Source: Sphingopyxis sp. 2PD
GTDB lineage: Bacteria > Pseudomonadota > Alphaproteobacteria > Sphingomonadales > Sphingomonadaceae
Assembly (NCBI RefSeq): GCF_005503695.1
Contig: NZ_SCMU01000010.1
Coordinates: forward strand, 42,066 to 106,065
Direction: 5' to 3'
DNA: 64,000 nt
Positions 7,781 through 15,486 of the stretch are shown here, piece after piece. The notes under the pieces are model-generated. The model did not search any database. It was not told the origin of the DNA and was given only the letters and a program-made list of their open reading frames with translations. A program made the position numbers and the translations under genes. The stretch's first letter is position 1. The number at the start of each line of letters is the position of its first letter.

Positions 7781-8653
7781 TCAGGCTTTGAGCTTCCAGC
7801 CGGAAGCAAGCAGGCGATAGGTCAGCAGTCCCAGCACGATATTGACCGCGATCAGCACCGCGATTGCGGTCACCACCGGCTTGTTGATCGTCGAATCGAC
7901 CGTACCGATAAAGCCGTAGCGAAATCCCATGATCGCGTAATAGACGGGATTGCCGTGCGCGACGGTCTGGAACCAGGGCGCCAGCCGGTCGACCGAATAG
8001 AAGGTTCCCGAAAGCAGCGCGAGCGGGGTGACGACGAAATTGGTCACTGCGGCGGCATGATCGAACTTCTCTGCCCAGACCGACGTAATAAGGCCCAGAA
8101 ACCCGAGCATCGCGGCACCGAGAACCCCGAACACCGCGACGGCCCAAAAATGCTGAGGCGTCACGCTGACCCCCGGCCACAGTGTCATCGCGAGCCACAG
8201 TGCGATCCCGACAAGGATAGCCCGCGTGATCGCCGCGCCGATCAGCGCGATGATCAGCTCACCCACCGCAAGCGGCGGCATCAGATAATCGACGATCGTG
8301 CCCTGGATCTTGCCGACGAGCAGCGAAAAGCTGGAATTGGCAAAGCTGTTCTGCAGCATTGCCATCATGATCAGCCCCGGCGCGATGAAATCGGCGAAGG
8401 GAACCCCGATCACTTCGCGGCCTGCGCCGCCGAGCGCCACGGTGAAAATGACCAGAAACAGTAGCGTCGTGATCGCGGGCGCCCAGATTGTTTGCAGCTG
8501 GACCTTGAAAAACCGCCGCACCTCCTTGACATATAGCGCCTGCATGCCGGGCACGTTGAGCGTCCGGATGTGCGGCACTCCCGGTTCGGCAAAGGGCGGG
8601 GTTGCCGCGAATTTGCTCGAGTCGGGTCGCGAAATTTGGGGCTGGTCGTTCAT
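7781..8653 (-). CDS. ABC-2 type transporter permease (no ATPase nearby)
   Basis: This 290-residue membrane protein has an N-terminal cytoplasmic tail and then YVKEVRRFFKVQLQTIWAP, an amphipathic entry region typical of ABC-2 permeases. Six hydrophobic helices follow. The motif GNPVYYAIMGFRYGFIG (about 235-251) matches the C-terminal ABC2 signature of NodJ/DrrB/YadH-like exporters. ATG at 8653 was chosen because the codons upstream lie in the divergent gcrA leader. Its ATP-binding partner should be a YadG-like protein, but none is within the window. The cargo is unknown. It is divergently arranged to gcrA. Confidence 0.85.
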   Translation of the reverse strand: MNDQPQISRPDSSKFAATPPFAEPGVPHIRTLNVPGMQALYVKEVRRFFKVQLQTIWAPAITTLLFLVIFTVALGGAGREVIGVPFADFIAPGLIMMAMLQNSFANSSFSLLVGKIQGTIVDYLMPPLAVGELIIALIGAAITRAILVGIALWLAMTLWPGVSVTPQHFWAVAVFGVLGAAMLGFLGLITSVWAEKFDHAAAVTNFVVTPLALLSGTFYSVDRLAPWFQTVAHGNPVYYAIMGFRYGFIGTVDSTINKPVVTAIAVLIAVNIVLGLLTYRLLASGWKLKA

Positions 8654-8771
8654 GGCGTTCTCGCCTATCGCCTCCCCGATCTTACCGCAAGCTGGGCAGT
8701 GGCGCCGATCCCTATGGATCGCATCGATGACCGCGACACCACCCGCGGCGTGGAATGATAAGGATTTGAAT

Positions 8772-9467
8772 ATGTCTTGGACCGATGAGCGCATCGAAAG
8801 CCTGCGCACCATGTGGGAAAAAGGGCTGACCGCCAGCCAGATCGCCGACGAATTGGGCGGGGTCAGCCGCAACGCGGTGATCGGCAAGGCGCATCGCCTC
8901 GGTCTGAAATCGCGCCCCTCGCCGGTCAAGGCGACCGACAAGGTCAAGCCGGTGAAAGTCGCAGCCCCTGCGGCGCCCAAGCCGGCGGCGCCCGTCGCCG
9001 CCCCGCGCGCCGCTGCACCGGTCGCGCCGCGGCCCGCCGCACCCGCGCCGCCCAAGTCCGAAGCACGGCCGACGGTCGATACGCCGACCGCCGACGGATC
9101 GGTGGGGGAACAGCCTCCGAAGAGCGACCAGCCGCGTATCGTGTCGATCGGTCCTGGCGGCTTTATCCGCCAAGGACCTGGCGATCAGCAGGCGCCGATC
9201 CCGCCTGCGCCGCCGCGCCGTCTGGTGCCGGCCAAGCCAAGCCCGGAAATCGCGGACAAAACCAGCCTGCTTGACCTTAATGACCGTATCTGCCGCTGGC
9301 CGATGGGGCATCCGGGCGAGCCCGATTTCCATTTCTGCGGGCAGGCCGTGAACCCCGGCTTCCCCTATTGCGTCGAGCATTGCGGCCGCGCCTATCAGGC
9401 GCAGTTGCCGCGCGGCACGCGCCGTCCGCCCCCGCCGCCGCCGTTCGGAGGTCCGCGCGTACGATAG
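8772..9467 (+). CDS. gcrA: GcrA cell-cycle regulator
   Basis: The 231-residue protein opens MSWTDERIESLRTMWEKGLT and continues with SQIADELGGVSRNAVIGKAHRLGL, the helix-turn-helix of the GcrA family. A long Ala/Pro-rich linker (about residues 55-150) leads to a conserved Cys-containing C-terminal domain (DRICRWPMGHPGEPDFHFCG and YCVEHCGRAY), which contacts sigma-70 in known family members. GcrA is an alphaproteobacterial co-activator that works with RNA polymerase at promoters carrying methylated GANTC sites and coordinates replication with division. At 231 residues it is longer than Caulobacter GcrA because of the linker. ATG at 8772 is the only sensible start. Confidence 0.93.
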   Translation: MSWTDERIESLRTMWEKGLTASQIADELGGVSRNAVIGKAHRLGLKSRPSPVKATDKVKPVKVAAPAAPKPAAPVAAPRAAAPVAPRPAAPAPPKSEARPTVDTPTADGSVGEQPPKSDQPRIVSIGPGGFIRQGPGDQQAPIPPAPPRRLVPAKPSPEIADKTSLLDLNDRICRWPMGHPGEPDFHFCGQAVNPGFPYCVEHCGRAYQAQLPRGTRRPPPPPPFGGPRVR

Positions 9468-9477
9468 GGCGCGTTCG

Positions 9478-9876
9478 GTGAGGCCGTTCGCTCAGGAGTT
9501 CGAGTTCGCGCGCGCGCTTGGCCTGCAAATGGTCGAGCGCGGCGACGGGCGCTGCGTGATGGCGATCGACGTCAATCGCCATCAGCATTTCAGCCCGCAA
9601 GGTGCCGCGCACGGCGGTGTTGCCTATTCACTGGCGGACACCGCGATGGGGGGTGCGCTGACCAGCGTGCTCGACGCCGATCGATGGTGCGCGACGCTGG
9701 AGATCAAATTCAACTATCATGTCCGTGTCGGTGAAGGGCGGCTCACCTGCGAGGCGCAAGTGCTGCACCGCGGCAAACGTGTCGCCAATATCGACGCCAA
9801 ACTGTATCAGGATGGCCGCCTGGTCAGCAGTGCGAACGGAAATTTCGCGATCTTCGCGGCACCGACGCCCGAATAG
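9478..9876 (+). CDS. PaaI-family hotdog thioesterase
   Basis: This 132-residue single-domain protein has the hotdog-thioesterase core: HQHFSPQGAAHGGVAYSLADTAMGGAL (42-68), where the HGG-x5-D pattern of PaaI-like acyl-CoA thioesterases is visible, followed by EIKFNYHVRVGEGRL and ANGNFAIFA. It probably hydrolyses small acyl- or phenylacyl-CoA thioesters in the cytoplasm. The start is GTG at 9478, ten bases after the gcrA stop, so the two are likely cotranscribed. A bidirectional hairpin follows. The natural substrate cannot be read from the sequence. Confidence 0.85.
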   Translation: MRPFAQEFEFARALGLQMVERGDGRCVMAIDVNRHQHFSPQGAAHGGVAYSLADTAMGGALTSVLDADRWCATLEIKFNYHVRVGEGRLTCEAQVLHRGKRVANIDAKLYQDGRLVSSANGNFAIFAAPTPE

Positions 9877-9880
9877 CCAA

Positions 9881-9912
9881 AAAGGCGCCGGACCTTTCGA
9901 TCCGACGCCTTT
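9881..9912. terminator. Bidirectional terminator between thioesterase and outer-membrane gene
   Basis: AAAGGCG at 9881-9887 pairs with CGCCTTT at 9906-9912, and an inner CGGA/TCCG extends the stem with one mismatch. A run of A residues precedes it and T residues end it, so it can act in both directions. It separates two convergent genes. Confidence 0.7.
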
Positions 9913-9933
9913 CAACTACTTATTTTCAATAGT

Positions 9934-10764
9934 TTAGAAACGGAAGCTCAGCGTCCCGCGCACGCTGTGGGTGCGGAAATGGTCGCTGCTGCGCTTCATG
10001 TCGGTCCCGCCACCATTGAGCAGGAACGGGTTGGTCGCGGGTGCCGTACCCTGGCCGACATTGACGACAAAATCATTGTCCTTGATGTCGGTGTACAGAT
10101 ATTCGAGCCCAACCGCGATGTTGTTGGTCACCATGATTTCGGCGCCGCCGCCTGCGGTATAGCCCCAGCCGTTGGTCTTGCCGTTGTCGGCAAAGCTGTT
10201 GGCGGTGTTGCTCGTGGTCAAGCGGTTATCGAGACGGGCATAGGCGCCGCCACCGGTCACATAGAACAACGCGCCGCCACCGGGGGTGTAACCGGCGCGC
10301 AGGCGGGCATTCGCCTGATAATCGGCTTCACGGCTGAAGGTGTAGCTCGCCGGCGTGGTCGAAAATGCGGTGACGCTGTCGCGCGCCACGCTGCGACCGC
10401 CCTCGATCACGGCGCCAAGGACGAAATTGCCCATGCGCTTGTCAAAGCCGAACCGGGCGAAATATTCGGGGCCGTCCTTGTCGTTGCGGCAATTGAGGTT
10501 GGCGGTACTGGTGGCCGCACCATTGCAGAAGCCGGTCGAGAAGGCGTTGGCGCCGCCCACGGTCGTGACCTGGTCGCCATAGGTGCCATCGCGGTTGGTA
10601 TCGAACAGCACGGTTTCGCCGCGATCGCTGCCTTGCAACGTGCCGCCGCCGCCAATGCTGATGTAGGGACCGTCAAAATCCTGTGACGGGTCGCGGTCCT
10701 GCGCGAAGGCCGGGACGGCGACGGTGCTGGCCGCCAGAACGGCGAGGAGAGAAAGAGCTTTCAT
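9934..10764 (-). CDS. Outer-membrane beta-barrel protein
   Basis: The 276-residue product has a signal peptide (MKALSLLAVLAASTVAVPAFA, then QD) and a C-terminus ending in phenylalanine (HSVRGTLSFRF), the usual recognition signal for outer-membrane barrel insertion. Alternating strands are evident, for example PYISIGGGGTLQG, GNFVLGAVIEGGRS, NARLRAGYTPGGGALFYVTGGGAYARL and NIAVGLEYLYTDI. This fits the Omp25/OmpA-barrel group of eight-stranded proteins found in alphaproteobacteria. Two cysteines in an extracellular-like loop (FCNG, LNCRN) may form a disulfide. GGAGT lies upstream of the ATG at 10764. It appears monocistronic. The ligand is unknown. Confidence 0.85.
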   Translation of the reverse strand: MKALSLLAVLAASTVAVPAFAQDRDPSQDFDGPYISIGGGGTLQGSDRGETVLFDTNRDGTYGDQVTTVGGANAFSTGFCNGAATSTANLNCRNDKDGPEYFARFGFDKRMGNFVLGAVIEGGRSVARDSVTAFSTTPASYTFSREADYQANARLRAGYTPGGGALFYVTGGGAYARLDNRLTTSNTANSFADNGKTNGWGYTAGGGAEIMVTNNIAVGLEYLYTDIKDNDFVVNVGQGTAPATNPFLLNGGGTDMKRSSDHFRTHSVRGTLSFRF

Positions 10765-10852
10765 GTTTTACTCCGCTTTTTGAATGACTTTTTAGTCACC
10801 CGCCAAACCCGTCCTGCTTGCCCAAAGTTCCGTCGACACACAAAAACGGGAC

Positions 10853-10857
10853 GAATC
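10853..10857. promoter_or_regulatory. GANTC (CcrM methylation) site upstream of parE
   Basis: GAATC lies about 77 bases before the parE start. In alphaproteobacteria this pentamer is methylated by CcrM, and GcrA acts at promoters carrying it. A regulatory role here is speculative; the motif is short enough to occur by chance. Confidence 0.2.
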
Positions 10858-10933
10858 GAGTGCCTGCGGTCCGGTTCGCATCGCCCGAAAACCGCGCTTG
10901 CCAGCGGGCTTTCCCGCCCCCTATAGCCAAGGC

Positions 10934-12913
10934 ATGAGTCACGATTTGTTCGACGCCGCGACCCCGGCTACCGAGAGCTACAATGCTTCGCAGATCGAGG
11001 TGCTGGAGGGGCTGGAGCCCGTCCGGCGGCGCCCCGGCATGTACATCGGCGGCACCGACGAGCGCGCGCTGCACCACCTGGCCGCCGAGGTGATCGACAA
11101 CAGCATGGACGAGGCGGTGGCGGGCCATGCCAGCCGCATCGAAATCACGCTCGATGTCGGGAACCGGCTGACCGTCACCGATAACGGCCGCGGCATCCCG
11201 ATCGATCCGCATCCGAAATTTCCCGGCAAATCGGCGCTGGAGGTGATCCTGACGACGCTGCATTCGGGCGGCAAGTTCGAAGGCAAGGCCTATGCGACAT
11301 CGGGCGGCCTGCACGGCGTCGGGATCAGCGTCGTCAACGCGCTGTCGATTGATACCGAGGTCGAAGTGGCGCGCGGCAAGCAGCTCTATCGCCAGCGCTT
11401 TGCGCGCGGCACTCCGGTCGGCGGGCTTGAGGAGCTCGGCCCGACCCCCAACCGGCGCGGGACCAGCGTGTCGTTCATCCCCGACCCCGAAATCTTTGGC
11501 GACCATCAGCGCTTCAAGCCGCAGCGGCTGTATCGCATGGCGCGGTCAAAGGCCTATTTGTTCGCGGGCGTGGAAATTCGGTGGAAATGCGCCGCCGAGT
11601 TGATCGGTGACGACACCCCTGCCGAAGCCACCTTCCAATTTCCGGGTGGTCTCGCCGATCATTTGAAGGAGCAGATCGGAACGCGCGAATGTGCGACCGC
11701 CGAGCCGTTCATCGGCCGTCAGGATTTTCCGGGCGACCAGGGCCGCGCTGAATGGGCGATTGCCTGGCCGCTGTGGTCCGACGGCAGCTATAGCTGGTAT
11801 TGTAACACCATTCCGACCCCCGCCGGCGGCACGCACGAGGCGGGGCTGCGCGCGGCGCTGACCAAGGGTTTGCGCGGTTTTGGCGAGCTGATCGGTCAGA
11901 AAAAGGCGGCGCAGATCACCGCCGAGGACGTGTTCAACGGCGGTGAGATGATGCTGTCGGTGTTCATTCGCGACCCGCAGTTCCAGAGCCAGACCAAGGA
12001 CCGGCTGAGCAGCCCGGAAGCGGCGCGCCTGACAGAAAACGCCGTTCGCGACCATTTCGACCATTTCCTGTCGGACAATATGGACCGTGGCCGCGCGCTG
12101 CTCGGGCTTGTGCTCGATCGCATGGACGAGCGACTGAAGCGCAAGGCCGAGCGCGAGGTCAAGCGCAAGACGGCAACCAGCGGGCGAAAGCTTCGCCTGC
12201 CCGGCAAGCTGACAGATTGTGCGAATGATGGCCCCGAAGGCACGGAATTGTTTATCGTCGAAGGCGACAGTGCCGGCGGCAGCGCCAAGCAAGCGCGCGA
12301 CCGCAAGACGCAGGCGATCCTGCCGATCCGCGGCAAGATACTGAACGTAGCGAGCGCGAGCGCCGACAAGATCCGCGCCAATCAGGAGATCGCCGACCTG
12401 GCGCTCGCGCTGGGCTGCGGCATGCGCAAGGATTGCGATGCCGACCGGCTGCGCTACGAAAAAATCGTGATCATGACCGATGCCGATGTCGACGGCGCGC
12501 ATATCGCGACCTTGCTGATGACCTTTTTCTTTCAGGAAATGCCCGACATCGTACGCCGCGGGCATGTCTATCTGGCGCAACCGCCGCTCTATCGCCTGAC
12601 CGCGGGCAGCATGTCGGCCTATGCGCGCGACGACGGGCATCGCGCCGAGCTTGAAGCGACGCAGTTCAAGGGCAAGAAAGTCGAGGTCGGCCGCTTCAAA
12701 GGGTTGGGAGAAATGAATCCTAACCAATTGAAAGAAACGACGATGGACCCCGCCACGCGCTCAATGCTGCGCGTTACGCTCCCACAGGAATATGAGGAGC
12801 GACATCTGGTCAAGGATCTGGTCGACCGGTTGATGGGCAAGCATCCCGAACATCGTTTCCAGTTCATTCAGGCCAATGCCGCGACGCTCGACGAGGCGGC
12901 GATCGACGCGTAG
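10934..12913 (+). CDS. parE: DNA topoisomerase IV subunit B
   Basis: The 659-residue protein has the full GHKL ATPase / transducer / TOPRIM layout. Visible motifs are RRRPGMYIGGTDERALHHLAAEVIDNSMDEA (26-56, with the Mg-binding Asn), DNGRGIPIDPHPKF, GGLHGVGISVVNALS, and the TOPRIM EGDSAGGSAKQARDR (from Glu443) with MTDADVDGAHI. It ends in a QLKETTMDP-containing domain typical of ParE/GyrB. The short length and the DPHPKFPGKSALEV insert favour ParE over GyrB, whose family members are usually over 800 residues. With ParC it decatenates daughter chromosomes. ATG at 10934 lies after AAGGC. The partner parC is not in the window. Confidence 0.95.
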   Translation: MSHDLFDAATPATESYNASQIEVLEGLEPVRRRPGMYIGGTDERALHHLAAEVIDNSMDEAVAGHASRIEITLDVGNRLTVTDNGRGIPIDPHPKFPGKSALEVILTTLHSGGKFEGKAYATSGGLHGVGISVVNALSIDTEVEVARGKQLYRQRFARGTPVGGLEELGPTPNRRGTSVSFIPDPEIFGDHQRFKPQRLYRMARSKAYLFAGVEIRWKCAAELIGDDTPAEATFQFPGGLADHLKEQIGTRECATAEPFIGRQDFPGDQGRAEWAIAWPLWSDGSYSWYCNTIPTPAGGTHEAGLRAALTKGLRGFGELIGQKKAAQITAEDVFNGGEMMLSVFIRDPQFQSQTKDRLSSPEAARLTENAVRDHFDHFLSDNMDRGRALLGLVLDRMDERLKRKAEREVKRKTATSGRKLRLPGKLTDCANDGPEGTELFIVEGDSAGGSAKQARDRKTQAILPIRGKILNVASASADKIRANQEIADLALALGCGMRKDCDADRLRYEKIVIMTDADVDGAHIATLLMTFFFQEMPDIVRRGHVYLAQPPLYRLTAGSMSAYARDDGHRAELEATQFKGKKVEVGRFKGLGEMNPNQLKETTMDPATRSMLRVTLPQEYEERHLVKDLVDRLMGKHPEHRFQFIQANAATLDEAAIDA

Positions 12914-12950
12914 GATTGCCGCTGAATTTTCGCCGGAAACGGGGGTCGTC

Positions 12951-14261
12951 ATGGTCCGAAAGACTATTTTACTGGCATTTACGCTTGGGCTGACGTTGCC
13001 CGCCGGACCGAGCCTGGCGCAGTCGCCCGAAATGCAGGCCGCGGCTGACTCCGCCTTCGAGCGACGCGCTGCGCAGCTTGTCGATGTGCTGGGCGGCTCG
13101 GTTGCCTTCGCCGATTATTTCGACCCGACATTCCAATCCGCCCTGCCCGAGGCGCAGTTCAGGGCGATGACCGCCAGCCTGATCGCGCAATATGGCAAGC
13201 CGATCGCCGTCGAGAAGCTGGCGTCGAACGACGGCCGTTCAGGCTCGCTTGCGCTGCGGTTCGAGAAGGGCGTCGGGACGGTACTGCTCGACGTTGGCGC
13301 CGATCCCGACGCGCGCGTCATCGGCCTGCGCCTGACCGGCTTTGAAATGGCGAACGACAGTTTCGACACCGTCGCCGCCGAAATTGCCGCATTGCCGGGG
13401 TCGACCGGCTTCCTCGTTGCCGAAATCACCGGCGACACCGTTCGCCCGCTCGCATCGGCCAACCCCGACCAGCAATTCGCCGTCGGATCGACCTTCAAGC
13501 TCTATATTCTCGATGAACTGGCGGCCCAGGTCGCCGCGAAGAAGCGCCGCTGGTCCGATGTCGTGCCGCTTTCGCATCTCAGCTTTTCGTCGATGGGCAC
13601 CGCAAACTGGCCGAAGGATACACCGGTCACGCTGCAAAGCCTGGCGAACTGGATGATTTCGGTCAGCGACAACAGCGCGACCGACACGCTGATCCTCCAG
13701 CTCGGCCGCGAGGCGATTGAGGCGCGGATGCGGGCGGCAGGGCACAGCAATCCGTCGCGCAATATTCCGTTTCTGACCACGGTCGAGGCCTTTGCCCTCA
13801 AGGGCAACAATTTCGGAAGCGAGCGCTCCACCTTTATTGCGGGTGACGATGCGGCGCAACGCGAACTGATCAATGCCAACCAGCACCGATTGACCCTGTC
13901 CAATGTTGACGGCGTGAGCTTCGCCGGAAAACCGCGCTATATCGACAGTCTCGAATGGTTCGCCAGCCCCAACGACGTCGCAAAATTGATGATCGACCTG
14001 CGCAAGCGCAACTCGCCGACGGCGATGTCGGTGATGGCGATCAACCCCGGCGTAAATCCGGGCGCCACCAAGGATTGGAGCTGGCTCGGTTACAAAGGCG
14101 GGTCCGAACTGGGCGTAATATCGATGAGCCTGCTTGGCGAACGCAAGTCCGACGGCAAATGGTTCGTGGTCACCGCAAGCTGGAACAACCCCGACGCGCC
14201 GGTGGCAACCGAAACGATGGTCAGCCTGGTGACCCGACTGTTGGCGCTGGCCGCCAAATAG
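12951..14261 (+). CDS. Exported beta-lactamase-fold serine hydrolase, active-site variant
   Basis: A signal peptide (MVRKTILLAFTLGLTLPAGPSLA) is followed by an extra N-terminal domain of about 140 residues, and then a class A-like penicillin-recognising fold. The active-site serine lies in Ser180-Thr-Phe-Lys183 and the SDN triad at Ser239-Asp-Asn241. The third motif reads Lys382-Gly-Gly rather than KTG/KSG, and I see no ExxLN omega-loop motif with the deacylating glutamate. A beta-lactamase role is therefore doubtful; an esterase or peptidase is as likely. The N-terminal domain resembles a DUF3887-like, NTF2-type module, but this is tentative. The gene follows parE by 37 bases and is probably read with it. 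Confidence 0.75.
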   Translation: MVRKTILLAFTLGLTLPAGPSLAQSPEMQAAADSAFERRAAQLVDVLGGSVAFADYFDPTFQSALPEAQFRAMTASLIAQYGKPIAVEKLASNDGRSGSLALRFEKGVGTVLLDVGADPDARVIGLRLTGFEMANDSFDTVAAEIAALPGSTGFLVAEITGDTVRPLASANPDQQFAVGSTFKLYILDELAAQVAAKKRRWSDVVPLSHLSFSSMGTANWPKDTPVTLQSLANWMISVSDNSATDTLILQLGREAIEARMRAAGHSNPSRNIPFLTTVEAFALKGNNFGSERSTFIAGDDAAQRELINANQHRLTLSNVDGVSFAGKPRYIDSLEWFASPNDVAKLMIDLRKRNSPTAMSVMAINPGVNPGATKDWSWLGYKGGSELGVISMSLLGERKSDGKWFVVTASWNNPDAPVATETMVSLVTRLLALAAK

Positions 14262-14279
14262 CGACCCGATGCGCGATGT

Positions 14280-15071
14280 TTACGCCGTCAACGCGGCAAC
14301 CAGCGCCTTGACCTTGGCCTGTCGCCATTGCGGCGTCGGCGCGACCAGCCAGTAACCGCGCTTCACTGTAACGGCCTCGCCAATCTGGCGAACGCGGCCC
14401 GCCGCAATATCGGCCTCGGCAAGCATTGCCGGGACATTGGCGTGGCCAAGTCCGTTGGCTGCCGCATCGATGGCGAGACCGGCGTCGCCCAAACGCAGCG
14501 CCGGTTCGCCATCGGCGACCGGGCAGCCCGGCCAAGCGATCCGCGTGTCGCTACTGCTGCCCGGGCCCGCAACAGTCACCATCAGCGGATCGGCGAGCGC
14601 CACGCCCTCATGATCACCCGCGCCGTCGGTCCAGAAAATCGCGAGATCGAGGTTGGCCTCGGTGAAGTCGATGCCGCTGTCGGCGGACACCAAGGTGAAA
14701 CGCACGTCGGGCGCCTGCTGGCTATAGCGCGCGAGCCGCGGCGCCAGCCATTTGGCGGTCAGATCGCGCGGCGCTGCAATCGTCAGCGATTGCGACGATT
14801 GCCCCGCCTGCATCGCGCGGACCGACTCCTCGAACTGCAGAAAGCCTTGTCGCAGCGCATCAAGGCCTGCCTCGGCCTCACCGGTCAGCTCCAAGCCCTT
14901 GGGCGTGCGGCGGAACAGCACGACGCCGAGCATATCCTCGAGCGCGCGGATTTGCTGTCCAACCGCAGCCGGGGTTACCGCCAGTTCGTCGGCAGCGCGC
15001 GTGAAGCTCAAATGCCGGGCAGCGGCGTCGAACACGCGCAGGGCGTTGAGCGGCAGGTGCGTGCGCTTCAT
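14280..15071 (-). CDS. LysR-family transcriptional regulator (GcvA-like)
   Basis: At 263 residues, slightly short for the family, it starts with a classic winged helix-turn-helix: LPLNALRVFDAAARHLSFTRAADEL, VTPAAVGQQIRALEDMLGVVLFRR (about 6-55). A LysR substrate-binding domain follows, with TIAAPRDLTAKWLAPRL and GIDFTEANLDLAIFW. The N-terminus is closest to the GcvA/AmpR subgroup. The start ATG (15069-15071) overlaps the apaG stop as ATGA, so it is translated from the apaG message. Autoregulation from its own promoter, common in this family, would need a promoter inside apaG. The target genes are unknown. Confidence 0.88.
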   Translation of the reverse strand: MKRTHLPLNALRVFDAAARHLSFTRAADELAVTPAAVGQQIRALEDMLGVVLFRRTPKGLELTGEAEAGLDALRQGFLQFEESVRAMQAGQSSQSLTIAAPRDLTAKWLAPRLARYSQQAPDVRFTLVSADSGIDFTEANLDLAIFWTDGAGDHEGVALADPLMVTVAGPGSSSDTRIAWPGCPVADGEPALRLGDAGLAIDAAANGLGHANVPAMLAEADIAAGRVRQIGEAVTVKRGYWLVAPTPQWRQAKVKALVAALTA

Positions 15072-15469
15072 GCGGCGGTCGCAGGCGCCACGAGCGGGAA
15101 ATGCGGGATCGCGACCAGCATCTGCGATCCGTCGCCGATTTCCATCGCATAACTGCCGACCATCGACCCTTCGGGGGTTGGTAGCGGGCAGCCCGACACA
15201 TAGTCATAGGCGCCGCCGGGCGCGATCAGCGGCTGTTCGCCGACGACCCCTTCGCCTTCGACTTCGCTGATCTGGCCGCGCCCGTCGCTGATCCGCCAAT
15301 GACGACTGATCAGCTGGACCGCGACGTCGCCATGATTTTCGATCCGGACATGATAGGCCCAGAACCAGCGACCGAGCGCCGGGTGCGACTGTTCGGGCAG
15401 ATAGCTGACCGACACACGCACCGTGACGGGGCCGGTGGTCGCGGCAAAGGGGAAGAAGGAGTCGATCAT
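15068..15469 (-). CDS. apaG: ApaG-family protein
   Basis: The 133-residue protein is a single ApaG (DUF525, fibronectin-type-III-like) domain: TVRVSVSYLPEQS, FWAYHVRIENHGDVAVQLISRHW, ISDGRGQISEVEGEGVVGEQP, and YDYVSGCPLPTPEGSMVGSY. In enterobacteria apaG mutants affect Co/Mg resistance and Ap4A hydrolysis, but the biochemical role is not settled. ATG at 15469 is used; an in-frame TTG at 15490 would overlap the metZ stop by two bases and is possible. It lies in a run metZ - apaG - lysR, with tight or overlapping junctions. Confidence 0.9.
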   Translation of the reverse strand: MIDSFFPFAATTGPVTVRVSVSYLPEQSHPALGRWFWAYHVRIENHGDVAVQLISRHWRISDGRGQISEVEGEGVVGEQPLIAPGGAYDYVSGCPLPTPEGSMVGSYAMEIGDGSQMLVAIPHFPLVAPATAA

Positions 15470-15486
15470 CGCGCCCACAGCGTCGC

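Noticed and set aside
12951..14261. Call as a beta-lactamase resistance gene.
   Set aside because: The third motif is KGG and the omega-loop ExxLN is missing, so resistance cannot be claimed from the fold alone.
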